Origin: Lysinibacillus sphaericus OT4b.31
Lineage (GTDB): Bacteria; Bacillota; Bacilli; Bacillales_A; Planococcaceae
NCBI RefSeq assembly: GCF_000392615.1
Contig: NZ_KB933418.1
Coordinates: 1-35,330 of the forward strand
DNA length: 35,330 bases
Direction: 5' to 3'
Below the pieces are notes generated by a model, which saw nothing but the letters and a program-made list of their open reading frames with translations, was not told the origin of the DNA and did not search any database. Of this stretch, positions 1-7,795 are shown in pieces (positions within the stretch are counted from its first letter, which is position 1; each line of letters starts with the position of its first letter). The position numbers and the translations under genes are program-made.

Positions 1-72
1 ATCAATGTTTATAGAGGGAGTTTAGTACAAGAAGAGTTAAATAAAATATTAGCAAGGACATTTGGAAACTAA
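1..72 (+). CDS. C-terminal end of an unidentified protein (cut by window edge)
   Basis: An open frame runs from the first base to a TAA at 70-72 and gives 23 residues ending ILARTFGN. The residues are protein-like (LVQEELNKIL). The stop lies 40 bases before the next likely start (113), consistent with a gene ending just before a downstream partner. The fragment is too short to assign a family or rule out chance. Confidence 0.45.
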   Translation: MNVYRGSLVQEELNKILARTFGN

Positions 73-112
73 TGTTCTAAAATGGGATTTAAATACAGTA
101 GAGGTGAATGAA

Positions 113-688
113 ATGCGACCCGTATTATCAAAGGATTTGAATGAAAAAGATTTCAGAAATTTTTACTGGTTAAAAGAAGAACTACAGGTTTTTTGTAGAG
201 AAAATGGGTTAAGTACTTCAGGTTCTAAGGTTGAAATCACAGAAAGAATTGCTTACTTTCTTCTAACAGGAAAAATTGCTAAACCATCTAGAAAACAAAA
301 TTATTACCAAAAGTCTGCTAAATCAAAGGAATTGAGCCTAAATACAATTATTACAGAAGAGCATTGTTGTAGTCAGGCAGTAAGAGCATTCTTTAAATCA
401 CAAATTCCTAAATTTCATTTTTCCACACATATTCAAAACTATTTTAAAGAAAATGTAGGAAAGACATATCAAGAAGTAATTGCTGCCTGGTATGAAGAAG
501 AGAATCGTAAGAAAGACCCTTCATACATCACAACAATTAGTTCCCAATTTGAATATAATCAATTTACGCGAGATTACTTTACTGATCCTGAAAATAAAGG
601 GAAAAAGCGAAAAGATGCTATTGCTGCTTGGAAGGAGATAAAGAAATTACCAGGAAAAAATAAGTACATACCGAAAAGTAATTCTTGA
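113..688 (+). CDS. SAP domain / DUF6434-type protein
   Basis: This encodes 191 residues from ATG 113, which has GAGGTG eight bases upstream. An in-frame TTG at 62 lacks a comparable ribosome binding site. Residues about 10-55 (FRNFYWLKEELQVFC, then KVEITERI) fit a SAP-type helix-extension-helix, a fold usually used for nucleic acid binding. The remainder contains two copies of a motif, YQEVIAAWYEE and RKDAIAAWKEI, each after an aromatic/basic helix (QNYFKENVGKT and RDYFTDPENKGKK). This matches what I know of DUF6434 proteins of Bacillaceae, which often carry an N-terminal SAP domain. The protein is basic and cytosolic with no signal or membrane segment. Biological role is unknown; DNA or RNA binding is an inference. 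Confidence 0.8.
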   Translation: MRPVLSKDLNEKDFRNFYWLKEELQVFCRENGLSTSGSKVEITERIAYFLLTGKIAKPSRKQNYYQKSAKSKELSLNTIITEEHCCSQAVRAFFKSQIPKFHFSTHIQNYFKENVGKTYQEVIAAWYEEENRKKDPSYITTISSQFEYNQFTRDYFTDPENKGKKRKDAIAAWKEIKKLPGKNKYIPKSNS

Positions 689-851
689 CCCCTTCTTCTT
701 CAACTGTAGAGCAGCACTCCTGTAATAACTGAAAGGAAATCTAGATTTTGTGAAATAATGCACTTAAGCTAAAAGGGGCTTACCTCAATATGGTCCACTA
801 TTTTTCACCAATCTCTAAATTTATTATAGAAACGAAACAAGTTGTAAATTC

Positions 852-890
852 AAAAAACTGCATCCAAATGGATGCAGTATTATTTTTTTC
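852..890. terminator. Bidirectional intrinsic terminator
   Basis: An eight-base-pair stem (CTGCATCC 858-865, GGATGCAG 870-877) has a four-base loop. Six Ts follow on the minus strand (857-852), and a T-rich stretch with seven Ts follows on the plus strand (878-889). The stem begins directly after the stop codon of the minus-strand small gene at 880-987 and would also stop readthrough from the DUF6434 gene. Confidence 0.75.
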
Positions 891-987
891 TAAACAGTGT
901 ATCCCCAAGAGGGATTCCAACCACAACAACCAAAACCGTTAGAATTACCAGGGCTTCAAAAATAAAATACGCAACTTGATCGAACAT
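880..987 (-). CDS. Small single-pass membrane protein (35 aa)
   Basis: This ORF of 35 residues starts at ATG 987-985 with a strong ribosome binding site (AAGGAGAG, about six bases upstream on the minus strand). It starts MFDQVAYFIFEALVILTVL, continues with a run of valines then GIPLGDTLF, and ends with the basic tail RKK. That is one hydrophobic helix (about residues 6-25) with a positive C-terminus, the usual form of a small bacterial membrane protein. A perfect terminator hairpin follows immediately after the stop. I do not recognise the family. The combined ribosome binding site, membrane helix and terminator are the evidence that it is a gene; function is unknown. Confidence 0.65.
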   Translation of the reverse strand: MFDQVAYFIFEALVILTVLVVVVGIPLGDTLFRKK

Positions 988-1071
988 TGTATCTCTCCTT
1001 CTTTTCTTTATAATTCCTACCTTATATTCTGTAATTATCCAACTCCTATAGAAGAGTCAAACTAAACTAAT

Positions 1072-1096
1072 AAAGCACAAAATCATTTGTGCTTTT
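1072..1096. terminator. Perfect 10-bp hairpin, possible terminator
   Basis: AAAGCACAAA (1072-1081) pairs with TTTGTGCTTT (1086-1095) around a four-base loop, followed by TTTTAAT. It is nearly symmetrical, so it could act in either direction. No gene clearly ends at it on the plus strand; it sits upstream of the small minus-strand gene at 880-987. Confidence 0.4.
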
Positions 1097-1370
1097 AATA
1101 TGGTATACTTCATTAAAACGTATGTATGCAGTCGTCACTTTTTATATTTTGTGATCTTCAACAATAGGGCGCGATTGTTTAATAAGCTTCCCTGTTCTTC
1201 TTAAACTCCCATGAAAGAACGTAAAAATCTTTCATTTTCTGTGGTGTAGTGTTGATTTTGCGCTACATGGATGGCTAATGGGGCAGAATACTTGAACAAG
1301 CATGTAACTTTAAACCTTGTTAAATGTATGTAGTATTAAGTAAAAATACATAGATAAACAATGATATAGA
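1097..1370. other. Intergenic, no gene seen
   Basis: I found no supported open frame. A short stretch near 1150-1185 contains an interrupted repeat (AACAAT and ATTGTT around a GC-rich centre) of the sort left by decayed insertion sequences, but it is too short to assign. Confidence 0.3.
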
Positions 1371-1383
1371 CGGAGGAATAGAA

Positions 1384-1521
1384 ATGGATTTAATAATCGG
1401 AATAGCTATTGTACTAATTGTGTTTTTCTCTTCAAGCATAATTGAAAAAAGGTTAAAATCTATTGAAAAACAAAACAATCGTGTAATAGAAATACTAGAA
1501 GAAATAAGAGATAGAAAATAA
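1384..1521 (+). CDS. Small membrane-anchored coiled-coil protein (45 aa)
   Basis: This ORF of 45 residues starts at ATG 1384, with GGAGG about seven bases upstream. Residues 2-19 (DLIIGIAIVLIVFFSSS) form a membrane helix. The rest is charged and helical (IEKRLKSIEKQNNRVIEILEEIRDRK in composition, heptad-like). That layout (short anchor plus amphipathic cytosolic helix) recurs in small Bacillus membrane proteins of unknown role. A strong terminator follows at 1615-1660. The family is not recognised by name. Confidence 0.65.
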   Translation: MDLIIGIAIVLIVFFSSSIIEKRLKSIEKQNNRVIEILEEIRDRK

Positions 1522-1614
1522 ATTGATATTCCACTAACTAAGGCTTTAGTTGAAGATTAGCGTTCCGGAATAATCAATCTTTATTATAAAAATGAATAGC
1601 GACAAACAGATAAA

Positions 1615-1660
1615 ACCTCTTATTTTGATCAAACTTTGTTCAAAATAAGAGGTATATTTT
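1615..1660 (+). terminator. Strong intrinsic terminator
   Basis: A 14-bp stem (left arm 1615-1628 starting ACCTCTTATT, right arm 1640-1653 ending AATAAGAGGT) with an 11-base loop is followed by ATATTTT. It lies about 95 bases after the small membrane protein gene at 1384-1521. Confidence 0.7.
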
Positions 1661-1959
1661 AATCAGGAAACTGAGGATTACCAGCAAATTTTAATCATTC
1701 TTTTTTCAAAAGTGACAAATGAACTTACTAGTTGTTATTGTAAATAGTTAATCTTAAATCATGTATCATACATATGCCAAAAGTAAAAAATAAATCAAAA
1801 TAATGCCAAAAGCTATAGGTAAATTCAATTTAAATCAATATAACACTTTTATTCGATTGGGTATTAAAACCAAGTAGCTTGAAAGGGTTGGTATTACTAT
1901 GTTGGCAAATATACCGCTAAGAAGGCAAAGATATACTTAAAATCACACAAATGACCTGA

Positions 1960-2454
1960 TTAAGGGAATTGGCAAAAGTTGCCCAGTATTATCGAGTTGT
2001 AGTTGAAATCTTATATACCACAGGCAACCGAATTAGTGAATTATCTGCCATGAAAAAGGAAGACATTAACCGGTCTGAACGGTCAATTCTAATTACAAAG
2101 GGGAAACGTAAAAAGTCCCGAATTGTTCTTTTTACACGAGAATGTGGGGAACAACTATCCAGGTATCTAAAAGGGTGGGAAGACGATATGCCGACTGTAT
2201 TCGTGAATATAACTGGAAAAAGACCAATCTGCCATAGGACTGTCCAAAAAAAGTTAGCCGAGTATGGAGGCCAGTTATGTATGAAAATTCCTCCCCACAC
2301 ATTGCGACATACCTTCGCAGCTCGTTTAGCTATGAAGGCAATGCCGCTCTTATGCATCCAGGTTCTCCTCCGCCATAAGGAACTGCAGCCTATGTTACTA
2401 TAAGCAAGGCTCTATGATCATGCTCATAAGGAAATCTATGATCAATTTATGTGA
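1960..2454 (+). pseudogene. Tyrosine recombinase (XerC/D-like integrase) remnant; catalytic Tyr codon is a stop
   Basis: The frame carries the catalytic core of a tyrosine recombinase: TTGNRISELSAM holds the first arginine, the KGKRKKSRIV beta hairpin follows, then HTLRHTFAARL holds the His-x-x-Arg. The second conserved histidine is in LLRHKELQPMLL. In XerD-type proteins the nucleophilic tyrosine is nine residues after that histidine, and here exactly that codon is TAA (2401-2403). The same frame continues ARLYDHAHKEIYDQFM to a second stop at 2452, as intact relatives do. The glycine normally before the histidine is arginine. The N-terminal DNA-binding domain is missing, since a stop sits at 1957 with no family sequence before it. 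It is almost certainly inactive. Confidence 0.8.
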
Positions 2455-2513
2455 AAAAGGGGGAGAGGATTGTTCACAAAATATAAATTAACGCAAATAA
2501 TCGACTTCTCTGA

Positions 2514-2560
2514 AACACCCGAAACCTTTGATATATAGGTTTCGGGTGTTATTTATTTTC
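2514..2560 (+). terminator. Strong intrinsic terminator
   Basis: A perfect 14-bp stem (2514-2527 with 2537-2550, core CACCCGAAACC/GGTTTCGGGTG) has a nine-base loop and is followed by ATTTATTTT. It is placed to end transcription from the recombinase remnant. Confidence 0.8.
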
Positions 2561-2998
2561 CTAGGAAGTTAAGGAAAGAAGGATTAACGCTTTTTTTGTT
2601 GAACTTATTGTACTAACGGAGCAGATTTCTACAACAAGTGGGAATGTGTTTTATTAAATGTTAACAGAGATTTTAATAAAATTAGGAACTTATATTCAAA
2701 AAAGGGATTTAAAACTGTTTAGCTCAATTATATTTGTGTACAAAATTTCTCTATGAAGGGTAAACTCGTCCCCCGTTAGAAGTTGAGAGTAGCTTATAAA
2801 AAAATGCTCACCAGCCATAAAGCTCAAAGGTTGTGAGAGATTTTATTAAGTAGTTACAATTTCAAAGGGACAGGTGTTTACCTAGAACTAGATGTATGGA
2901 AACTATGGCTGGAGGAGGAGGGAAACAAAAAAAGATTTAAAGATTATTGAAAAATATGGTATTTTTGAATATAATTTCAATTATAGGAGGTGAGAAAC
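2561..2998. other. Intergenic, no gene seen
   Basis: No open frame here has a ribosome binding site or recognisable product. The last 15 bases hold the AGGAGG ribosome binding site (2985-2990) of the next gene. The rest is AT-rich with scattered stops on both strands. Confidence 0.3.
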
Positions 2999-3730
2999 AT
3001 GCCTTTATTTTCACAAACGATAACTGATTTTTGGCAGGCGCAATTTTTGAACGGAGAGGTCCTCTATAGCGATGAAGTCTTTACTGTCGCCATTAACCCC
3101 GACCTTAGCGAAGACAGCCGAGTTATGGTGTTTGAAACTACCGACGGAATGGTGATGGCGCTCCTGACACCAGCGATGGCCGATAAATTAGACCTTTATC
3201 AACACCAAGACCTGTCTGAGTTGGACTTTCGACGGAAATTGAATGAAGCGGGAGTCACATTGCATGGCACAGATTATCTTTATTATTTTTCAGAGGCCGA
3301 CAAAAACATTTTACTGCAAGAAAACCTGGAAGGTACTTTGCGCCAGTTAACAGAGCAAGATGATGCGGTTTTCTCCGAGTTTGAGTCCTACGCCTCAGAA
3401 CAAGACTTGGATGATGCTTATGTGGAATTGGTTCACTGGGCAGTGTTCGGCTCTTTTGAGCAAAACAGCTTGGTCTGTGCTGCCAGTATGTATCCTTGGA
3501 AAGAAGATGTGCCAATTGCGGATCTCGGCGTACTGACTCTGACATCCTTTAGAGGAAAAGGGCATGCTCGCAAAGTGGTGCGTTCAATTTGCAAGTACGC
3601 CTTTGAGCAAGGATACGAACCACAGTACAGATGCCAGCTCGATAATGTGGCTTCTACGTTACTAGCAAAAGCGGCTGGTTTGACGCTATTTGGGAAGTGG
3701 GATGTCATTTCTCCCGACTCCACTAATTGA
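2999..3730 (+). CDS. GNAT-family N-acetyltransferase (FR47-like C-terminal domain)
   Basis: This encodes 243 residues from ATG 2999. AGGAGG at 2985-2990 is eight bases away, whereas the in-frame GTG at 2990 overlaps it. The last 100 residues carry the acetyl-CoA binding fold: a beta strand ADLGVLTL, the pyrophosphate loop FRGKGHARKVV (the R/Q-x-x-G-x-G/A signature), an alpha helix SICKYAFEQGY, and the C-terminal N-x-x-A-x-x-L-x-x-x-x-G-F-type segment NVASTLLAKAAGLTLFG. The N-terminal 130 residues are a diverged acetyltransferase-like region of unknown substrate. Codon use is visibly richer in G and C than in neighbouring genes (GCG, GAC, CTC, GCC are frequent), suggesting a different origin. 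The acceptor substrate cannot be told from sequence. Confidence 0.8.
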   Translation: MPLFSQTITDFWQAQFLNGEVLYSDEVFTVAINPDLSEDSRVMVFETTDGMVMALLTPAMADKLDLYQHQDLSELDFRRKLNEAGVTLHGTDYLYYFSEADKNILLQENLEGTLRQLTEQDDAVFSEFESYASEQDLDDAYVELVHWAVFGSFEQNSLVCAASMYPWKEDVPIADLGVLTLTSFRGKGHARKVVRSICKYAFEQGYEPQYRCQLDNVASTLLAKAAGLTLFGKWDVISPDSTN

Positions 3731-3851
3731 GAGTAACAGTAGGATGAGAACATTTAAATTTCCTTGGAGAATATACATTTAATTTTAAAATAGGATGGAA
3801 CACAAAAGGGTTGAGACTTATTTGATTTTAATATAGAAAGGGTGCGATTTT

Positions 3852-4523
3852 ATGTCTAAAACAGTTAAAGTATGTATTGATAAAATACCATCTAATCTTT
3901 CTAAGGAAATAAGCCTTATTGATCAATATAAATGGGAACCTGGCCAAACAATACATGTTCGTTTTTTAGAGGGGGTTCCTGAAGTGAAAGAAAAAGTCAA
4001 AAAACATGCAAAAAGATGGGAACAATATGCGAATATAAAATTAGCATTTGGAAATAATCCTGACGCAGAAATACGTATAGCATTTGATATGAATGACGGT
4101 AGTTGGTCGTATATCGGAACCTCCTGTAAGGAAGTGGCTAAGAATGAGCCAACAATGAATTATGGTTGGCTTCAACGAGACACTCCTGAAGTTGAATACT
4201 CAAGGGTGGTATTACATGAATTTGGACATGCACTTGGATGTATTCACGAACATCAAAATCCTAGTGCAAAAATTCCTTGGGATAAAGAAGCTGTTTATAC
4301 GTATTATATGGGCCCACCAAATAATTGGTCAAAAGAGGAAGTTGATAACAATATATTTAGTCGATACGATAAAAACATAACAAGTTTTACAGAATTTGAT
4401 CCAACATCAATAATGCTTTATACCATACCAAATGAGCATACAATTGGAGATTATGAAGCTATCGGAGGAGTAACACTTTCGGAAAAAGACAAGCAATTCA
4501 TTCAACAAATGTATCCTTTTTAA
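3852..4523 (+). CDS. Astacin/matrixin-like zinc metalloprotease, no signal peptide
   Basis: This encodes 223 residues from ATG 3852, with AAAGGGTG about seven bases upstream. The zinc motif is complete: HEFGHALGCIHEHQNP at residues 122-137 gives the ligands His122, His126 and His132, the catalytic Glu123, and the Glu133 typical of astacins (HExxHxxGxxHE). The Met-turn SIMLY (186-190) supplies Met188 and a tyrosine at the position of the astacin Tyr ligand. Residues about 30-115 form the beta-rich N-terminal lobe (TIHVRFLEGV, WSYIGTSC, TMNYGWL). There is no signal peptide or propeptide, so it appears cytosolic or exported non-classically. The last ligand-bearing strand and C-terminus are intact. 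It lies 121 bases before a protease-nuclease fusion gene on the same strand, with which it probably forms a cassette. The substrate is unknown; the neighbour is a candidate. Confidence 0.88.
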   Translation: MSKTVKVCIDKIPSNLSKEISLIDQYKWEPGQTIHVRFLEGVPEVKEKVKKHAKRWEQYANIKLAFGNNPDAEIRIAFDMNDGSWSYIGTSCKEVAKNEPTMNYGWLQRDTPEVEYSRVVLHEFGHALGCIHEHQNPSAKIPWDKEAVYTYYMGPPNNWSKEEVDNNIFSRYDKNITSFTEFDPTSIMLYTIPNEHTIGDYEAIGGVTLSEKDKQFIQQMYPF

Positions 4524-4644
4524 GATTCAAAATAATTGGAGGCGAACTACTACAATTATTATAAGAAAATTAAACAGAATTAGAAAAGGTACTTATATTT
4601 ATACAAATGATGTTGAAAAATGTATATTTAGGAGGATGAACACC

Positions 4645-6444
4645 ATGTCTAATATGCAATTTGAAAGAGATTTAATTTTTAATCAAAATTTAATATCTAT
4701 GCAACAACAACAAGCACTGAATCGCTATATTGAACGCTCAAACAAACGTGAACATTTGAAAAGTGAATTACAACATAAAAACCCATTAGAAGTAAGCAAA
4801 CCCGAACGAGTTTTTTTTCGGAAAGCAATTATTAATCCACTAGATGGATTAGCGATAGAGCGTATTATTGAAGGGAATGATTTATTTCCTATTTCTTATT
4901 TTGAAGCAGGACTTAACGCTGCTAGGTCTGTTTGTAGAATTGAGGTTCGCGATCGTATCGGAAGGGTTCGAGGACATGGTACAGGTTTTCTTGTGTCTCC
5001 TTCTTTACTACTTACAAATAACCATGTTTTAGCAGATGAAGATGCTGCGCTATTTAGTCTTGCACAATTCAATTATGAGTTGGGATTAGATTTAAAAGAA
5101 CGAGAAATAAAAAATTTTCGTTTAGCACCAAATCGTTTCTTTATAACAGATGAGAATCTTGATTTTACATTAGTTGCTGTAGAAGAGACATCCGCTGACG
5201 GGGCAAAATTAATTGACTTTAATTTCTTACCGCTTTCACCATATAAAGGAAAAGTATTGGTAGGTGAACACGTATCAATAATTCAGCATCCTTCAGGTGC
5301 ACCTAAGATGGTAGCGAATAGAGAGAATAAAATTCTAGACATATTTGATGATTTTGTTCAATATGAAACTGATACACAGCCAGGCTCATCTGGATCAGCT
5401 GTATTTAATGATGAATGGATGGTTATCGCACTTCACCATGCAGGTGTTCCTGACCCGCAAGATAGTACAAAATATATAGCAAATGAGGGAATACGAATTA
5501 GTAGTATTGTACAGTTTCTTATGAATCAGTCTCAAAATCTAAGTGATGATAAGAAGAAATTACTTGACGAGCTTTCAAAAGGATGGGAATTAGTTGAAAA
5601 CTCATCTGAAGAGGTATTTTCTGAGGAGTTAGCTTTGGATTGGTACAAAGACTCTACAGGTTATGATTCTAAATTTTTAGGTGATAATTATGAAGTTCCG
5701 CATCCTAAATTTCGCCCTGATCTTGAAACAGATATAGCTCTTCTCAATAATGGGGAAAAAATATTGAATTATACACATTTTTCAATTGTTATGAGTGAAT
5801 CTCGTCGATTAGCTTACTATACTGTTGTTAATCTTGATGGAAATAAACTTGTAGATGTTGGACGGGAAAATAATTGGTTTTTTGATTCACGTATAGATCA
5901 AAAATATCAGTGTGGTCCTGAGCTGTATGCTAGAAATGAAATTGATAAAGGGCATCTTGTACGTAGACGTGATCCTATTTGGGGGGACTTAGCTAAGAAA
6001 GCAAATAAGGATACATTCCATTTTACAAATTGTTCTCCTCAGCATAAAAACCTTAATCAAAAGACATGGCTTGATTTGGAGGATTATATTTTAGAAAAAG
6101 CTAAAAAATTTAATTTTAAAGCCACTGTTTTTACTGGACCAGTATTTCGTAGTGATGACATAATATATCGTGGAGTACAAATACCAGCAGAATTTTGGAA
6201 AGTAGCTGTGATGGTTAAGGAAGATGGAAAATTATCAGCTACAGCATATTTACAATCTCAAAAACATTTAATTGATAATTTAGAAGATGCTTATGGTGCA
6301 TATAAAACATATCAAGTACCTGTTTTACAAATTGAAGATTTGACAGGTCTTGATTTTGGAAAATTACGAAATGACGATCCGATCGGTTGTGTAGAAGGTT
6401 CAATTGGTCATGTTATTGAAACATCTGAAGATATAAAAATCTGA
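4645..6444 (+). CDS. Trypsin-like serine protease fused to a DNA/RNA non-specific (NUC/EndA) nuclease
   Basis: This encodes 599 residues. Start ATG 4645 is nine bases after AGGAGG (4630-4635); ATG 4636 touches that site and is unlikely. Residues 1-90 are mostly helical with glutamines (MQQQQALNRYIE). Residues 92-295 are a trypsin-fold protease of the V8/HtrA type: His127 in LTNNHVL, Asp173 in ENLDFTLVAV, Ser249 in PGSSGSAVF, preceded by GTGFLVSPS and followed by ALHHAG. An acidic linker (about 310-345) precedes the nuclease. This is a beta-beta-alpha-metal NUC domain with DKGHLVRR (His437 as general base) and FTNCSPQHKNLNQKTW, which carries the metal-binding asparagine and conserved Trp. No signal peptide or membrane segment is seen. 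All catalytic residues of both domains are present. Known family activity is proteolysis plus sugar-non-specific nucleic acid cleavage. Proteolytic activation of a toxic nuclease is inference. Confidence 0.9.
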   Translation: MSNMQFERDLIFNQNLISMQQQQALNRYIERSNKREHLKSELQHKNPLEVSKPERVFFRKAIINPLDGLAIERIIEGNDLFPISYFEAGLNAARSVCRIEVRDRIGRVRGHGTGFLVSPSLLLTNNHVLADEDAALFSLAQFNYELGLDLKEREIKNFRLAPNRFFITDENLDFTLVAVEETSADGAKLIDFNFLPLSPYKGKVLVGEHVSIIQHPSGAPKMVANRENKILDIFDDFVQYETDTQPGSSGSAVFNDEWMVIALHHAGVPDPQDSTKYIANEGIRISSIVQFLMNQSQNLSDDKKKLLDELSKGWELVENSSEEVFSEELALDWYKDSTGYDSKFLGDNYEVPHPKFRPDLETDIALLNNGEKILNYTHFSIVMSESRRLAYYTVVNLDGNKLVDVGRENNWFFDSRIDQKYQCGPELYARNEIDKGHLVRRRDPIWGDLAKKANKDTFHFTNCSPQHKNLNQKTWLDLEDYILEKAKKFNFKATVFTGPVFRSDDIIYRGVQIPAEFWKVAVMVKEDGKLSATAYLQSQKHLIDNLEDAYGAYKTYQVPVLQIEDLTGLDFGKLRNDDPIGCVEGSIGHVIETSEDIKI

Positions 6445-6675
6445 TTTTTAGTTTTTAAAGTTATTTCATTGAAATATGATTAGGAGTTGCACACTAATTT
6501 TTTAGCGAATCTCAACTTAACAGTCAATAAACCTCAAATTTTGTGTATTTAGAAAAATATAAAGGTAAGATTGGTTCTGTTGTAAAGTTTCTTCAGAGAT
6601 AACCATAAGTAAGAATGTGAGTGAGACCCAATATTATGCGACTACTAGTAACGATTGTAATTCATTATACATTGA

Positions 6676-6714
6676 AAAACCGAAGTCTGAGCTAAGACTT
6701 CGGTTTCTTTTATA
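6676..6714 (+). terminator. Strong intrinsic terminator after the protease-nuclease gene
   Basis: A perfect 12-bp stem (AAACCGAAGTCT 6677-6688 with 6695-6706) has a six-base loop and is followed by CTTTTAT. It lies 230 bases after the end of the protease-nuclease fusion and marks the probable end of that transcription unit. Confidence 0.8.
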
Positions 6715-6985
6715 TAGAGCATGAACGGTTTCGATTCCTTTTATCATATTCTAAGTCAAGATAATGAAGTAGCAGATATTTTCCATTCCGCATTAAATCG
6801 TTGCGTGAGCTAATACAAAAATGGCAGTAAGAAGATACTAGATGAAAAAGGTAAGTAAACATTAATATATCAACGTTTGTGGGCTGGATTTTAGAATGAT
6901 ATCGAGCCAGGGGTGTTGATCCAAGAATGATAAAGGTACTTAATCAAACTAGTTAAAGTCAGTAAATTCAGAATTACTAAGTCTG
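6715..6985. other. Decayed intergenic region with a short coding-like remnant
   Basis: One plus-strand frame (6721-6813) reads MNGFDSFYHILSQDNEV then ADIFHSALNRC and stops. The amino acid pattern looks like real protein, vaguely like the interior of a small-molecule methyltransferase. It has no ribosome binding site and is only 30 residues. The remainder contains no frame I can support. Confidence 0.3.
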
Positions 6986-7734
6986 ATGTATCAAGGCTTT
7001 AGGCGATCTTATAATAAACGTATTAATTCTGGAGGAAATGCCTACTTATTTATTGTTGTTCTATTCGTCTTATCAATAGGACTATTAAATATTATAAAAT
7101 GGAAAAATTTCATTCCAATTCAAGTTGATGGTTTAAATCAAATTGGCTTTTTGCACAACATGATTGATATATTTAAAAATAAAACTATTATATTGCTTAT
7201 GATTGCTTTTTTAATATTTAATTTTACGATGATTCCATTACTAAATTTATTATTTCCTGCGCTAATTGTTTATGAAAACAATTTCTCATCTACTACATTA
7301 GCTTTGTATGAAGTATCGTTTAGTTTAGGATTATTATATTATCAGTAAGTCATATTTTTACTAAAACCGGAGTTAATAAAAGTAAATTTTTCATTGTATT
7401 TTCATTTTTTTTATGTTCTATTGGAATGTTGATAATAGGATTATCCCAATACGTATTTATCGGTGCTATAGGAAGTTTAATTATCGGTTGTTCTCCTTCT
7501 CTAATGAGAATCCATAATAATAGTTTTTTTCAAAGTACTATCCCATTAGAAAAACAAAGTGATTTCTTTGCTATTAGAGGGGTAATTTTAAATTCGGTAT
7601 CTCCATTTTCAATAGCTACAATATCAATGGCTATTGCTATGTTTAACTCACAATATGTAATAATTATAATTTCAGGCATTTTGTTTATATTAGGATTTTT
7701 ATTATTAATATCTCAAAGGACAAATGTCGGCTAA
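6986..7734 (+). pseudogene. MFS transporter remnant (5' truncated, frameshifted)
   Basis: Two adjacent frames together encode the C-terminal half of a major facilitator transporter. Frame one (6986-7348) contains three hydrophobic helices, for example YLFIVVLFVLSIGLL and IILLMIAFLIFNFTMIPLL, and stops just after SLGLLYYQ. The other frame picks up without a gap as SHIFTKTGVNKSKFFIVF and runs to 7734 with three more helices, such as GMLIIGLSQYVFIGAIGSLI and IIIISGILFILGFLLLI. A one-base shift near 7345 therefore breaks the gene. The N-terminal six helices (about 170-200 residues) are absent. The closest flavour is the macrolide-efflux type of MFS protein, but the substrate cannot be inferred. 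Confidence 0.75.
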
Positions 7735-7795
7735 TATTTGTTAAAAAAGTAAATTTGTTTGTTTAAATTTAGTTTTTTTCGAAGGAGATGTGAAA

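Noticed and set aside
1989..2357. Long minus-strand ORF opposite the recombinase remnant
   Set aside because: It is the shadow of the recombinase frame, with no ribosome binding site and no family-like sequence.
3255..3753. Two minus-strand ORFs within the GNAT gene
   Set aside because: They overlap a well-supported gene with higher GC, where antisense frames stay open by chance.
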